The notes beneath the pieces were generated by a model, which worked only from the letters and a program-made list of their open reading frames with translations, was not told the DNA's origin and ran no database searches. Of a stretch of 39,676 nucleotides of DNA, positions 32,775 through 39,676 are shown piece after piece (position 1 is the stretch's first letter; every line of letters begins with the position of its first letter). A program made the position numbers and the translations under genes. Origin of the DNA: Collinsella sp. OM04-5 (lineage in GTDB: Bacteria; Actinomycetota; Coriobacteriia; Coriobacteriales; Coriobacteriaceae); assembly GCF_003439125.1 (NCBI RefSeq), contig NZ_QSUU01000006.1, forward strand, positions 115,333 to 155,008. The letters are read 5' to 3'.

Positions 32775-33472
32775 CGGCCAACCTCCTCGACGATGCTGAC
32801 GAAGTTCTTAAGGATACGCTGACCCAGCGCGGAGGATTTCTCGGGATGGAACTGGCAGCCCCACACGTTGCCATGGCGCACGATGCACGGGAAACTCCGC
32901 GTATAGTGCGTGCGTGCCAGCACATCGGCGGCATCGACGTCGTCGGCCACCGCGTAGCTGTGGGTGAAGTACATGTTGGCGCCCTCGGCAAAACCGGCAA
33001 GCAGCGGATCGGCCGCACCGGCGGGCGTCATGTGCACCTGGTCCCAGCCCACGTGCGGCACCTTCAGGCGACTCGACTCCAGGCGCGTACACGAACCGCG
33101 CATGATGCCCAGGCCATCGACCCAGGGGCCGTCAGCCTGCTCGGGGGCGTTACCGTCGGCGACCACGCCCTCGTCCGCAGGCACGCCCTCGTTGCCGCGC
33201 TCAAAAAACAGCTGAAGGCCCAGGCAGATGCCGAGCAGCGGAGTTCCGGCGGCGACGGCATCGAGCACCGCGTCCGCCTCGCCGCTCTGACGCATAAAGG
33301 CGATCGCGTCATAGAACGCGCCCACGCCCGGGATGACCAGGCCGTCCGCGTTGCGGATCTGCTCCGGATCATCCGACGTGCAGGCGGCGGCACCGGCGCG
33401 CGCAAGCCCGCGCACGACGCTCGACAAGTTGCCCTTGTGGTAGTCGACCACCACGATCTTCGGTTCGCCCAC
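32771..33472 (-). CDS. hisH: Imidazole glycerol phosphate synthase, glutaminase subunit
   Basis: A 233-residue class I glutamine amidotransferase that hydrolyses glutamine and feeds ammonia to HisF. The triad is Cys83 in LLGICLGLQLFF, His209 and Glu211 in GCQFHPEKS; IPGVGAFYDAI (47-57) is the oxyanion region. The GTG at 33472 was chosen because AAAGGGAGG lies directly upstream and the protein then opens GEPKIVVVDY as in the family; the ATG at 33493 would place that site inside the gene. Upstream is a 57-77 bp gap to hisB containing a hairpin, the only sizeable gap in this part of the operon. Confidence 0.95.
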   Translation of the reverse strand: MGEPKIVVVDYHKGNLSSVVRGLARAGAAACTSDDPEQIRNADGLVIPGVGAFYDAIAFMRQSGEADAVLDAVAAGTPLLGICLGLQLFFERGNEGVPADEGVVADGNAPEQADGPWVDGLGIMRGSCTRLESSRLKVPHVGWDQVHMTPAGAADPLLAGFAEGANMYFTHSYAVADDVDAADVLARTHYTRSFPCIVRHGNVWGCQFHPEKSSALGQRILKNFVSIVEEVGR

Positions 33473-33495
33473 GCGACCCCTCCCTTTTCCCATTC

Positions 33496-33536
33496 AAAAC
33501 CACCACAAAGGGGACAGGCGCCTTCGTGGTGGTTTT
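33496..33536 (-). terminator. Hairpin inside the his operon (attenuator candidate)
   Basis: AAAACCACCAC (33496-33506) pairs perfectly with GTGGTGGTTTT (33526-33536), and AAGG/CCTT extends the stem past one mismatch. On the minus strand the stem ends in TTTT, just before the hisH ribosome-binding site. It has terminator form but sits between hisB and hisH, so partial termination or transcript processing is more likely than a true end. Confidence 0.65.
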
Positions 33537-33549
33537 ACCCTTGTATCGG

Positions 33550-34137
33550 TTACAGCGAGCCCTTGGTGCTGGGGATGCCCTGCACGCGGGGATCGAGCTC
33601 GCAGGCGCGGCGCATTGTGCGGCCCACGGCCTTAAAGGCGGCCTCGATAATGTGATGCGAGTTGCCGCCCGCCAACTCGCGCACGTGCAGCGTGAGCTTG
33701 GCATCGCGCGCAAAGGCATAGAAGAACTCAACGGCCAGCTCGGTATCAAAACTGCCCACGCGCTCGGTCGGCACGGGCAGCTCGCAGTAGGCCTGGCCGC
33801 GACCCGAAATGTCCACGGCGGCCATCACGAGCGTCTCGTCCATGGCGATCGCCGCATCGGCAAAGCGCGTAATGCCCGCCTTGTTGCCCAACGCTTGGCA
33901 AAACGCCTCGCCCAGCACAATGCCCGTATCCTCAACGGTGTGGTGCGCATCGACCTCGACGTCGCCCACCGCGCGCACCGTCAAATCAAACAAACCATGG
34001 CGGCCAAAGGCGTTAAGCATGTGGTCGAAAAACGGCACGCCGGTCGAGATATCACACGCACCGGTTCCATCCAGGTCGAGCTTGACGACAATATCGGTCT
34101 CCCCCGTCTTACGGGTTACCTCGGCATAACGGCCCAT
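33550..34137 (-). CDS. hisB: Imidazoleglycerol-phosphate dehydratase
   Basis: A 195-residue manganese enzyme that dehydrates imidazole glycerol phosphate to imidazole acetol phosphate. The two internally repeated halves carry FDHMLNAFGRHG (37-48) with DAHHTVEDTGIVLGEA (63-78), and HVRELAGGNSHHIIEAAFKA (151-170). It is the dehydratase domain only, with no fused phosphatase as in E. coli, consistent with the hisK gene nearby. Its ATG abuts the hisC stop codon and uses the AAGGAGGAG at the end of hisC. Confidence 0.97.
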   Translation of the reverse strand: MGRYAEVTRKTGETDIVVKLDLDGTGACDISTGVPFFDHMLNAFGRHGLFDLTVRAVGDVEVDAHHTVEDTGIVLGEAFCQALGNKAGITRFADAAIAMDETLVMAAVDISGRGQAYCELPVPTERVGSFDTELAVEFFYAFARDAKLTLHVRELAGGNSHHIIEAAFKAVGRTMRRACELDPRVQGIPSTKGSL

Positions 34138-35253
34138 CTACATCTCCTCCTTCACCAGCGCGGCAAACGCAGCCAGCACCTCGTCGTTTTCCCGCGGCGT
34201 ACCCACGGTAATGCGCAGACAGCCCGCAAGCCCCAGCGCATAGCTAAAGTCGCGCACCAGAATCGAATACTCGTCGCGCAGACGCTCGCGCACGCGCGTG
34301 GCATGCGGCGTGCGCACGAGCACAAAATTCGCCGCGCTCGGCCATGCCTCCACGGGCATGCCCTCGGCAGCCATTGCGCGCAGGGCGCACAGCTCGCGCT
34401 CGCGCTCGGATGCGACCTGCGCCACCACGGGCGCGTAGGCATCGCGGGCACGCACGCAGGCAAGCGCGGCGGCCTGGCTCAGCACATTGACCGAATAGAT
34501 CTGGCGAATCGCCGCGAACACGTCGATGACCTCGGGCGCCGCGATCACGTAGCCCAGACGTGCGCCGGCGGCGCCAAACGCCTTGGACAGTGTATGCAGA
34601 ATCACCAGGTTGGGATGCTCGGCGATAAGTCCCTGCGCCGTAGTGGCCGCGCCAAACGAATCGTCGGCAAACTCAACATAGGCCTCGTCGACCATCACCA
34701 TGCCGGGGCACGCATCGCACAGCGCCGCGACAAAGTCGAGCGGCGCCACGTCGCCCGTGGGATTGTTGGGCGAGGTCACGATCGCCAGGTTGCACTCGGG
34801 TGCGGCCGCGAGCACGGCAGCCTGGTCGAGCTCAAAGGTCGACGGGTCGCGCCACACGTCGCGCACCTCGGTCTGGCAAAGCGACGCAAAGAACGCATAC
34901 TCGCTAAAGCACGGCGGGCAGTTGAGCAGGGTTCGCCCCGCGCCGCCAAACGCCAGCAGGTAGTTATAGAGCAGCTCATCGCCACCGTTGCCCACGCAGA
35001 TGTTCTCGCGTGCCACGCCATGCCAAGCGGCAAGCTCGTCGCGCAGGTCATTGGACATGGGGTCGGGATAGCGGTTGAGCGGCGTGGCGGCGAGTGCCGC
35101 GTCGACCGCCTCGCGCACGCCAGCCGGCACGGGATAGGTGTTCTCGTTGGCCGAAAGATTGATGCGCGTGGGCGTAAAGTTGGGATCGTAGGGCTCGATG
35201 CCGGTCAAGTAGGGCTGGACGAGCTCCTTCATGCGCGGCGTGAGTTCGGTCAT
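34138..35253 (-). CDS. hisC: Histidinol-phosphate aminotransferase
   Basis: A 371-residue PLP-dependent, fold-type I aminotransferase that converts imidazole acetol phosphate to histidinol phosphate. INLSANENTYPVP (31-43) and LNRYPDP (59-65) form the substrate region, SPNNPTGD (161-168) and VMVDEAYVEF (187-196) bind the cofactor, and Lys224 in HTLSKAFGAAGARLGY forms the Schiff base. The ATG at 35253 sits 1 bp after the hisD stop, with GAGGAGG inside the hisD end; the longer frame is discarded. The length fits the family. Confidence 0.96.
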   Translation of the reverse strand: MTELTPRMKELVQPYLTGIEPYDPNFTPTRINLSANENTYPVPAGVREAVDAALAATPLNRYPDPMSNDLRDELAAWHGVARENICVGNGGDELLYNYLLAFGGAGRTLLNCPPCFSEYAFFASLCQTEVRDVWRDPSTFELDQAAVLAAAPECNLAIVTSPNNPTGDVAPLDFVAALCDACPGMVMVDEAYVEFADDSFGAATTAQGLIAEHPNLVILHTLSKAFGAAGARLGYVIAAPEVIDVFAAIRQIYSVNVLSQAAALACVRARDAYAPVVAQVASERERELCALRAMAAEGMPVEAWPSAANFVLVRTPHATRVRERLRDEYSILVRDFSYALGLAGCLRITVGTPRENDEVLAAFAALVKEEM

Positions 35254-35254
35254 G

Positions 35255-36691
35255 TTAGACCTCCTCACCGGTCGCGTCAGCGGCACCGCCCGTAGCCGCC
35301 GCCAGGTCCACGCCCTCGGCAACCGTCGCCACGGCGTCGCCCGGCCAGGCAACCTTAGTCAGGTCGGCCGCCGCCAGCGACTCGGCACTCACGGCATCCT
35401 CGCCCTGCTCCAGCATGCGGCGGCGCAGCGCAGCCGAAAGCGCGTGTGCCCACAGGCCCTCGGCCTCGGCCAGACGCTGCGTAGCGGGAGCGTCGGAGAG
35501 CAGGCCCTCGGGCGTATAGCAAATGACGCTCGAGCGCTTGACGAACTCCTCCACCGAAAGCGGGTTGGAAAACATGGCCGTGCCGCCGGTCGGCAGCGTG
35601 TGGTTGGGGCCGGCAACATAATCGCCGAGTGGCTCGGAGCTCCAAGCGCCCACAAAGATGGCACCGGCGTTGCGGATACCGCCAAGCAGGCCCATCGCGT
35701 CCTTGCAGTGCAGCTCAAGGTGCTCAGGAGCCACGGTGTTCACGGCCTCGACGGCGGCAGCCATGTCGGCGGCCACCACGATGGTGCCCTCGTTATCGAG
35801 CGAGGCGCGCGTGATCTCGGCGCGCGGCGACTGCGCCACTAGAATATCGATGCCCGCCTCGACCTCGTGCGCAAACTGCTCGTCGCAGGTCACCAGATAG
35901 CAGGCTGCCAGCGGATCGTGCTCGGCCTGGGCCATCAGGTCGGCCGCGACCACCATAGGCTTGGCCGTGGCATCGGCCAGCACGCAGACCTCGGAGGGAC
36001 CAGCGACCATATCGATTCCGACGTCGCCCGAGACAATCTGCTTGGCGGCGGCAACAAAGGCGTTGCCCGGGCCGGTAATCTTGTCGACACGCGGAATGGT
36101 CTCGGTGCCGTACGCCAGCGCGGCCACAGCCTGGGCGCCGCCCACCATATAGATTTCGTCCACGCCGCCGAGCTTTGCCGCGGCAAGCGTGTAAGGGCTG
36201 ATCAGGCCGTCTTTTTGCGGCGGGGTCACCATGACCACGCGCTTGACGCCGGCCACCTTGGCGGGAATGGCATTCATGAGCACCGTGGAGGGATACTGCG
36301 CGCGGCCGCCCGGCACATAGATGCCGGCCGCCGCGAGCGGGGTCACCTTAACGCCGAGCATCGTGCCGTCCGGGCGTGTGGTAAACCAGCTCTGCTCGAC
36401 CTCGCGCTGGTGGAACTCACGAATCTGGCGTGCAGCCTTTTCGAGCGCCACGACAAAAGCGGGATCGAGGCCTTCGAGCGCGGCATCGATCTGTTCCTGA
36501 GGCAGGCGGAAGCTCTGCAGCTCAACACCGTCAAAACGCTGACAGTAATCGCGCACCGCGGTATCGCCGTTGGCGCGCACGTTGGCCACGATATCGCGGG
36601 CGGCGTCGACGATGTTTTGCGGCAGCACGCCCTTGCGGTTGAGCTGGTTGGTAACGAGGCGCTCACCGGGAGCAAGCTTGATAGTCTTCAT
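35255..36691 (-). CDS. hisD: Histidinol dehydrogenase
   Basis: A 478-residue zinc enzyme that oxidises histidinol to histidine in two NAD-dependent steps. It includes [20 protein letters not shown], the signature [12 protein letters not shown], and the catalytic stretch [20 protein letters not shown]. Family members are usually about 430 residues; the extra length is mainly a C-terminal Ala/Gly/Asp-rich extension of about 40 residues that looks disordered. The start at 36691 ([13 protein letters not shown]) has AGGGGAT upstream; the longer frame overlaps the hisZG end and is rejected. Confidence 0.96.
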   Translation of the reverse strand: MKTIKLAPGERLVTNQLNRKGVLPQNIVDAARDIVANVRANGDTAVRDYCQRFDGVELQSFRLPQEQIDAALEGLDPAFVVALEKAARQIREFHQREVEQSWFTTRPDGTMLGVKVTPLAAAGIYVPGGRAQYPSTVLMNAIPAKVAGVKRVVMVTPPQKDGLISPYTLAAAKLGGVDEIYMVGGAQAVAALAYGTETIPRVDKITGPGNAFVAAAKQIVSGDVGIDMVAGPSEVCVLADATAKPMVVAADLMAQAEHDPLAACYLVTCDEQFAHEVEAGIDILVAQSPRAEITRASLDNEGTIVVAADMAAAVEAVNTVAPEHLELHCKDAMGLLGGIRNAGAIFVGAWSSEPLGDYVAGPNHTLPTGGTAMFSNPLSVEEFVKRSSVICYTPEGLLSDAPATQRLAEAEGLWAHALSAALRRRMLEQGEDAVSAESLAAADLTKVAWPGDAVATVAEGVDLAAATGGAADATGEEV

Positions 36692-36797
36692 ATCGGTATC
36701 CCCTATCGGTCGAGGTTTTAGTTCGAAAAACGAGAGACCGGGCGGCGGCACCAATCGGCCCGCAGCCCGGACGTTGGGGCGCCCGTGCGCGCTCGCG

Positions 36798-38513
36798 CTA
36801 TTGTGCCGAGCCCGCGACGGGCTCAAAATGCTTGTCCTTCACGGCCGCGGCCAGGCGATCTGCCAGATTACGCACGCGCGGATCTAAGCGCGCGGCACCC
36901 GGGTTGACAAAGAAGCGGGCAGTGCAGTCCATGATGCGGCCGGTGATGACCAGGTCGTTGTCGCGCAGCGTGGCACCCGTGGCCGTAATATCCACGATGC
37001 GATCGGTCATGCCGACGATGGGGCCCAGCTCGATGTTACCGTGCAGCGAAACGATGTCGACATTCACGCCGCGCTCGGCATACCAGGCACTCGCGATGCG
37101 CGGGTACTTGGTTGCCACGCGAAGCGAACCGCGACGGGCATAGTTGCGCTCAGCCTGACCAGCGCGCCACGCGGGCTCCGCCTCAATGAAAGTGCACAGG
37201 CCGTAACCCAGATCGACCAGCTGCAGCAGGTTGAGGTCTGCCTCGATAAGCGAGTCCCAACCGCAGATGCCGCAATCGGCACCGCCGCAGCCCACAAAGG
37301 CGGGCGCATCGCTGGGACGCACGATGACAAACTCGATATCGCCGACCGTGCCCTCGCCGGCACGCGTGTCGCGGCCGCGCACGATCAGGTGACGGCCGGG
37401 ATCGCGCAGCTCCGAGACATCCAAGCCCGCGGCCTCGAGCACGTCGAGCGTGTCGGCCTTGAGCGAGCCCTTGGGCACGGCGATGCGTAGCGGGCCCTCG
37501 GCGCCACGGCCCACGGCGTGGTCGCCATCGGAAGCGGCGTCCTCGGCCGAGGTGCACGCGGCCTCCAGACGCTCGAGCGAAAAGGCGAAACCCGCCGCCG
37601 GCACCTCGATGCCGTCGCCAAATGCGCCGGTAAAGATGGAGTCGTAGCGGCCGCCCGAACCGACCGGGTCAGGCAGGCCGCCGGCATAGGCCTTAAAGAC
37701 CAGGCCCGTGTAGTAATCGAAAGAGTTCATGATGGAGAAGTCGAACGACAGCACCTGGGCGTCCCCGGGAGCCAGGCCCTCGACCAGAGCACGCAGCTCA
37801 CTCGTGAGCGGCGCGACGATGCCCGCCGCCGCCAGAAGCACATCGACGCGGTCGAGTACCTCGGCGCCGCCGTGCAAGCGCGGCAGCTCGCTAATGGCAA
37901 CCTTGACGGCATCGGACTCGGCGCTTGCCGCCACGCGGGCATCGAGGCCCACAAAGTCGTTGGCGTGCACGCAGCGCAGGGCCTCGGCAGCCAGCTCGCG
38001 ATCCTCGCACGCCGCGAGCAGCTCCTTAAACGGACGCACGCTACCTGCGATAATGCGCGCATCGGGCAGCGCCAGCTTGCGCACGGCCTCGGCCACGAGC
38101 GAGACAATCTCGACATCGCCCGCGGTGTCGCCCGCACCGATAAGCTCAAAGCCCAGCTGTGTAAACTGGCGCGAGCCGCCGGCATTGCGCTGGCACTCAC
38201 GAACCACCGGCGCCTCGTAGCGAAGGCGTAGGGGCAGGTCGGCCGCGCGCATGCGGGTCGAAACCAGACGAACGATCGGCAATGTGTTGTCGGGACGGAC
38301 CACCAGCAGGCGACCGTCGTCATCAAAGAGCTTAAACGGCGTGTCCGCAATGCGGCCGCCTTCCTCGAGCGAACCCTTGTCCTCGAGCAGCGGCGTCTCG
38401 ACCGGAAGGTAATGATGCTCCCTGAAGCAGCCCTTCACCGTCAGCGCAATCTCCTCGCGCGCCTGAGCCTCCTCGGGCAATATGTCCCGGAATCCCCACG
38501 GTGTGGCCGTCAT
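36798..38513 (-). CDS. hisZG: Fused HisZ-HisG ATP phosphoribosyltransferase
   Basis: One 571-residue ORF joins the two subunits of short-form ATP phosphoribosyltransferase, which makes phosphoribosyl-ATP from ATP and PRPP, the committed step. Residues 1-320 are HisZ, a histidyl-tRNA-synthetase-like regulatory domain (TPWGFRDILPEEA at 4-16, VRPDNTLPIVRL at 72-83, GSGGRYDSIFTGAFGDG at 285-301). An acidic linker (about 321-340) follows. Residues 341-571 are short-form HisG: LRIAVPKGSLK (342-352), CGICGWDSLIEAD (414-426) and the PRPP loop GMTDRIVDITATGATL (501-516), without the C-terminal regulatory domain of long HisG. HisZ and HisG are normally separate genes. It is first in the his operon, with GAGGAGG before the ATG, so feedback by histidine would control the whole pathway here. 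Confidence 0.93.
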   Translation of the reverse strand: MTATPWGFRDILPEEAQAREEIALTVKGCFREHHYLPVETPLLEDKGSLEEGGRIADTPFKLFDDDGRLLVVRPDNTLPIVRLVSTRMRAADLPLRLRYEAPVVRECQRNAGGSRQFTQLGFELIGAGDTAGDVEIVSLVAEAVRKLALPDARIIAGSVRPFKELLAACEDRELAAEALRCVHANDFVGLDARVAASAESDAVKVAISELPRLHGGAEVLDRVDVLLAAAGIVAPLTSELRALVEGLAPGDAQVLSFDFSIMNSFDYYTGLVFKAYAGGLPDPVGSGGRYDSIFTGAFGDGIEVPAAGFAFSLERLEAACTSAEDAASDGDHAVGRGAEGPLRIAVPKGSLKADTLDVLEAAGLDVSELRDPGRHLIVRGRDTRAGEGTVGDIEFVIVRPSDAPAFVGCGGADCGICGWDSLIEADLNLLQLVDLGYGLCTFIEAEPAWRAGQAERNYARRGSLRVATKYPRIASAWYAERGVNVDIVSLHGNIELGPIVGMTDRIVDITATGATLRDNDLVITGRIMDCTARFFVNPGAARLDPRVRNLADRLAAAVKDKHFEPVAGSAQ

Positions 38514-38548
38514 CTGGTGAGCCTCCTCATGCTGTGTTTCATATAGAG

Positions 38549-38580
38549 CAGAAGACCGGCATAGCTCCGCCGGTCTTCTG
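38549..38580 (-). other. Hairpin in the predicted 5' leader of the his operon
   Basis: CAGAAGACCGGC (38549-38560) is perfectly complementary to GCCGGTCTTCTG (38569-38580) with an 8-base loop. On the minus strand it lies just downstream of a -10-like TATGCT (38597-38592), so it may form the very 5' end of the his mRNA. There is no T-run after it, making a terminator less likely. No T-box signature or histidine-rich leader peptide was seen. Confidence 0.55.
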
Positions 38581-38682
38581 GGTACTTTAGCATACTAGAG
38601 TGCTTGCGGGGAAAATCCGTCGCAGCCGCTCACACCGTATTCATCTGGAAACATAGGGTAGGTTGCCGCAGCCCGACCCCAC

Positions 38683-39519
38683 CTAGGCGCCAATCGCGCG
38701 TCGGTACTCCGCCATAACCTGAGCGTCGGCTGCCGCGGGATTGGCAAAATAGCGCCAGTCATAGGTCTCGGCCGAAACAACTCCGCGATAGCCGCGCGCC
38801 ACCAGCCTATCTAGGTCGGCGCGCATATCGCGGTCGCCGTCACCCCAAGCAAGATGCGTCGTGCCGTCTGCCGCAACATCGACAAAATGCACGTGGGCGA
38901 CATCATCGCCAAGCAGATCGAAATAATCGTCGATGGTATCCCCTGCCACCGCCATAGCGCCCAAATCCAGACACGCCTTAAGTGCCGGATGATCAACTGC
39001 CTCGATCATGCGCTTCGTGTCGGCCGCCGAGTTCACGATCATCGACTCAACCGGCTGTAGGGCCTCGAGCACCAGTCGCACGCCGCGCTCTCCCGCATGC
39101 TCGGCAATCGCACGCAGCATCGAGGCGCTGCGACCCCACGCGTCCTCGATCGGCTCGTTCAAAAATGCCCAGCCGCTCGAGACCATGACCTGCTCGGCTC
39201 CAAGTTCCGCCGCGATATCCACAACGTTCTTAAAGTACGCGAGCGTGCGGGCACGCGCCTCATTCCCGCGCGCCGCGATATTCCACGGCTTGGGGTTGTT
39301 CTGTTCGGGACAAAGCCCCACAACCCGAACCCCATACCGGTGTGACAGCTCCCGCACCTGCTCGAGCGAATCGTATCCATGGCAATCGACATACAGATGC
39401 ATCGCCCCGGTCCAAAGCTCGCAACACGTGTAGCCCGAAGCCGACGCCGAAGAAAAGAACTCCTCAAGGTCAAAATAACGATGGCTGATATTCATGACGG
39501 CAAGCTGGGGATAGCTCAT
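38683..39519 (-). CDS. Sugar phosphate isomerase/epimerase (AP endonuclease 2 fold)
   Basis: A 278-residue TIM-barrel protein of the xylose-isomerase-like group. SYPQLAVMNISHRYFDLEEF opens strand 1; ELWTGAMHLY, VVGLCPEQNN, EQVMVSSGWAFLN, LVLEALQPVES (Glu as metal ligand), KACLDLGAMAVAGD, VAHVHFVDVAADG (His/Asp) and GVVSAETYD (Glu) follow in barrel order, giving a plausible metal site. Such enzymes epimerise or isomerise sugars, sugar phosphates or inosose; the substrate is not evident. The start at 39519 has GGAGAG upstream and opens directly into the fold. It follows, on the same strand, the gene whose end is at 39593, and may share its operon for carbohydrate use. Confidence 0.85.
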   Translation of the reverse strand: MSYPQLAVMNISHRYFDLEEFFSSASASGYTCCELWTGAMHLYVDCHGYDSLEQVRELSHRYGVRVVGLCPEQNNPKPWNIAARGNEARARTLAYFKNVVDIAAELGAEQVMVSSGWAFLNEPIEDAWGRSASMLRAIAEHAGERGVRLVLEALQPVESMIVNSAADTKRMIEAVDHPALKACLDLGAMAVAGDTIDDYFDLLGDDVAHVHFVDVAADGTTHLAWGDGDRDMRADLDRLVARGYRGVVSAETYDWRYFANPAAADAQVMAEYRRAIGA

Positions 39520-39592
39520 AATTACTCTCCAACCCAAGCGAGGCCCCGTTCCATATAGGAGCGAGGCCCAATTACACAAACGTTATTTGCTC

Positions 39593-39676
39593 TTAGTAGT
39601 CGAACTGGTGATAGTAGCGACGGTACTTGAGGTTGTGCTTGGTGACCGTCTCGTAGTAGCGAGCCAGGCGGTCGGT
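39593..39676 (-). CDS. C-terminal end of a gene cut by the window edge
   Basis: The frame is open from the window edge to a TAA at 39593-39595 and encodes 27 residues, including ARYYETVTKHNLKYRRYY and ending HQFDY. Codon use matches the neighbours and no stop occurs in this frame, so it is likely the end of a real gene. The aromatic, basic tail is not enough to name it; a carbohydrate kinase or isomerase would suit the neighbouring sugar-isomerase gene, but this is a guess. Confidence 0.6.
   Translation of the reverse strand, partial: TDRLARYYETVTKHNLKYRRYYHQFDY

Noticed and set aside
33526..35295. A 589-codon plus-strand open frame over hisB and hisC
   Set aside because: It lies opposite two intact, well-recognised genes and has no recognisable domain; frame openness follows from codon bias.
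38514..38682. A His T-box or leader-peptide attenuator before hisZG
   Set aside because: No T-box core sequence and no run of His codons was found in the leader.

Overview
The window looks like a chromosomal segment of a high-GC Actinomycetota gut anaerobe of class Coriobacteriia, most likely Collinsella or a close relative. That placement is inference from base composition, codon use and gene content; no rRNA is present to confirm it. Most long reading frames opposite the real genes are GC-driven shadows and are left out.

Layout. 136-2745 (minus) holds a BceS-type sensor kinase, its OmpR-type response regulator and an unrecognised gene. purH (minus) and a GNAT acetyltransferase (plus) diverge from 4628-4904. 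A DUF2207 membrane protein (minus), the tRNA-modifying enzyme GluQRS (plus), two overlapping metallophosphoesterases and a small membrane protein (minus) follow. 11.3-16.8 kb is an accessory, defence-like region: an AAA_14/DUF4143 ATPase, a cytosine-5 DNA methyltransferase convergent with a cysteine-rich NotI-like nuclease, an HNH endonuclease, and an AbiEi antitoxin followed by a 21-codon stub of its AbiEii toxin. 17.3-21.5 kb carries a UBA-like membrane protein with a second two-component system, a VOC protein with a lone PTS IIB, and a membrane-anchored TPR-like protein. A tRNA-Leu(UAA), a duplicated copy of its 3' end and a second AAA_14/DUF4143 ATPase follow. 23.5-28.9 kb is housekeeping: exopolyphosphatase, DivIC-like protein, enolase, MazG, a YfcE-type phosphodiesterase and a LarC C-terminal domain.

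29.2-38.5 kb is a complete histidine pathway. On the minus strand it runs hisZG (one fused protein), hisD, hisC, hisB, hisH, hisA, hisF, hisI, a 75-codon unknown ORF and hisE. A PHP-type histidinol phosphatase (hisK) converges on it from the left. Several junctions overlap or share ribosome-binding sites, which suggests translational coupling. The window closes with a sugar-isomerase-like TIM barrel protein and the last 27 codons of another gene.

The less ordinary content lies in the accessory genes and in the non-coding DNA. There are at least five kinds of long palindromic or dispersed repeats. One occurs as two ~117-bp copies, one of them inside the his operon. Another occurs as two ~70-bp copies bracketing an AAA_14 ATPase gene, with an inner stem that appears to covary. 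Both AAA_14 genes have tandem 33- or 40-bp repeats directly upstream. The methyltransferase carries motif IX in a different frame from its other motifs.
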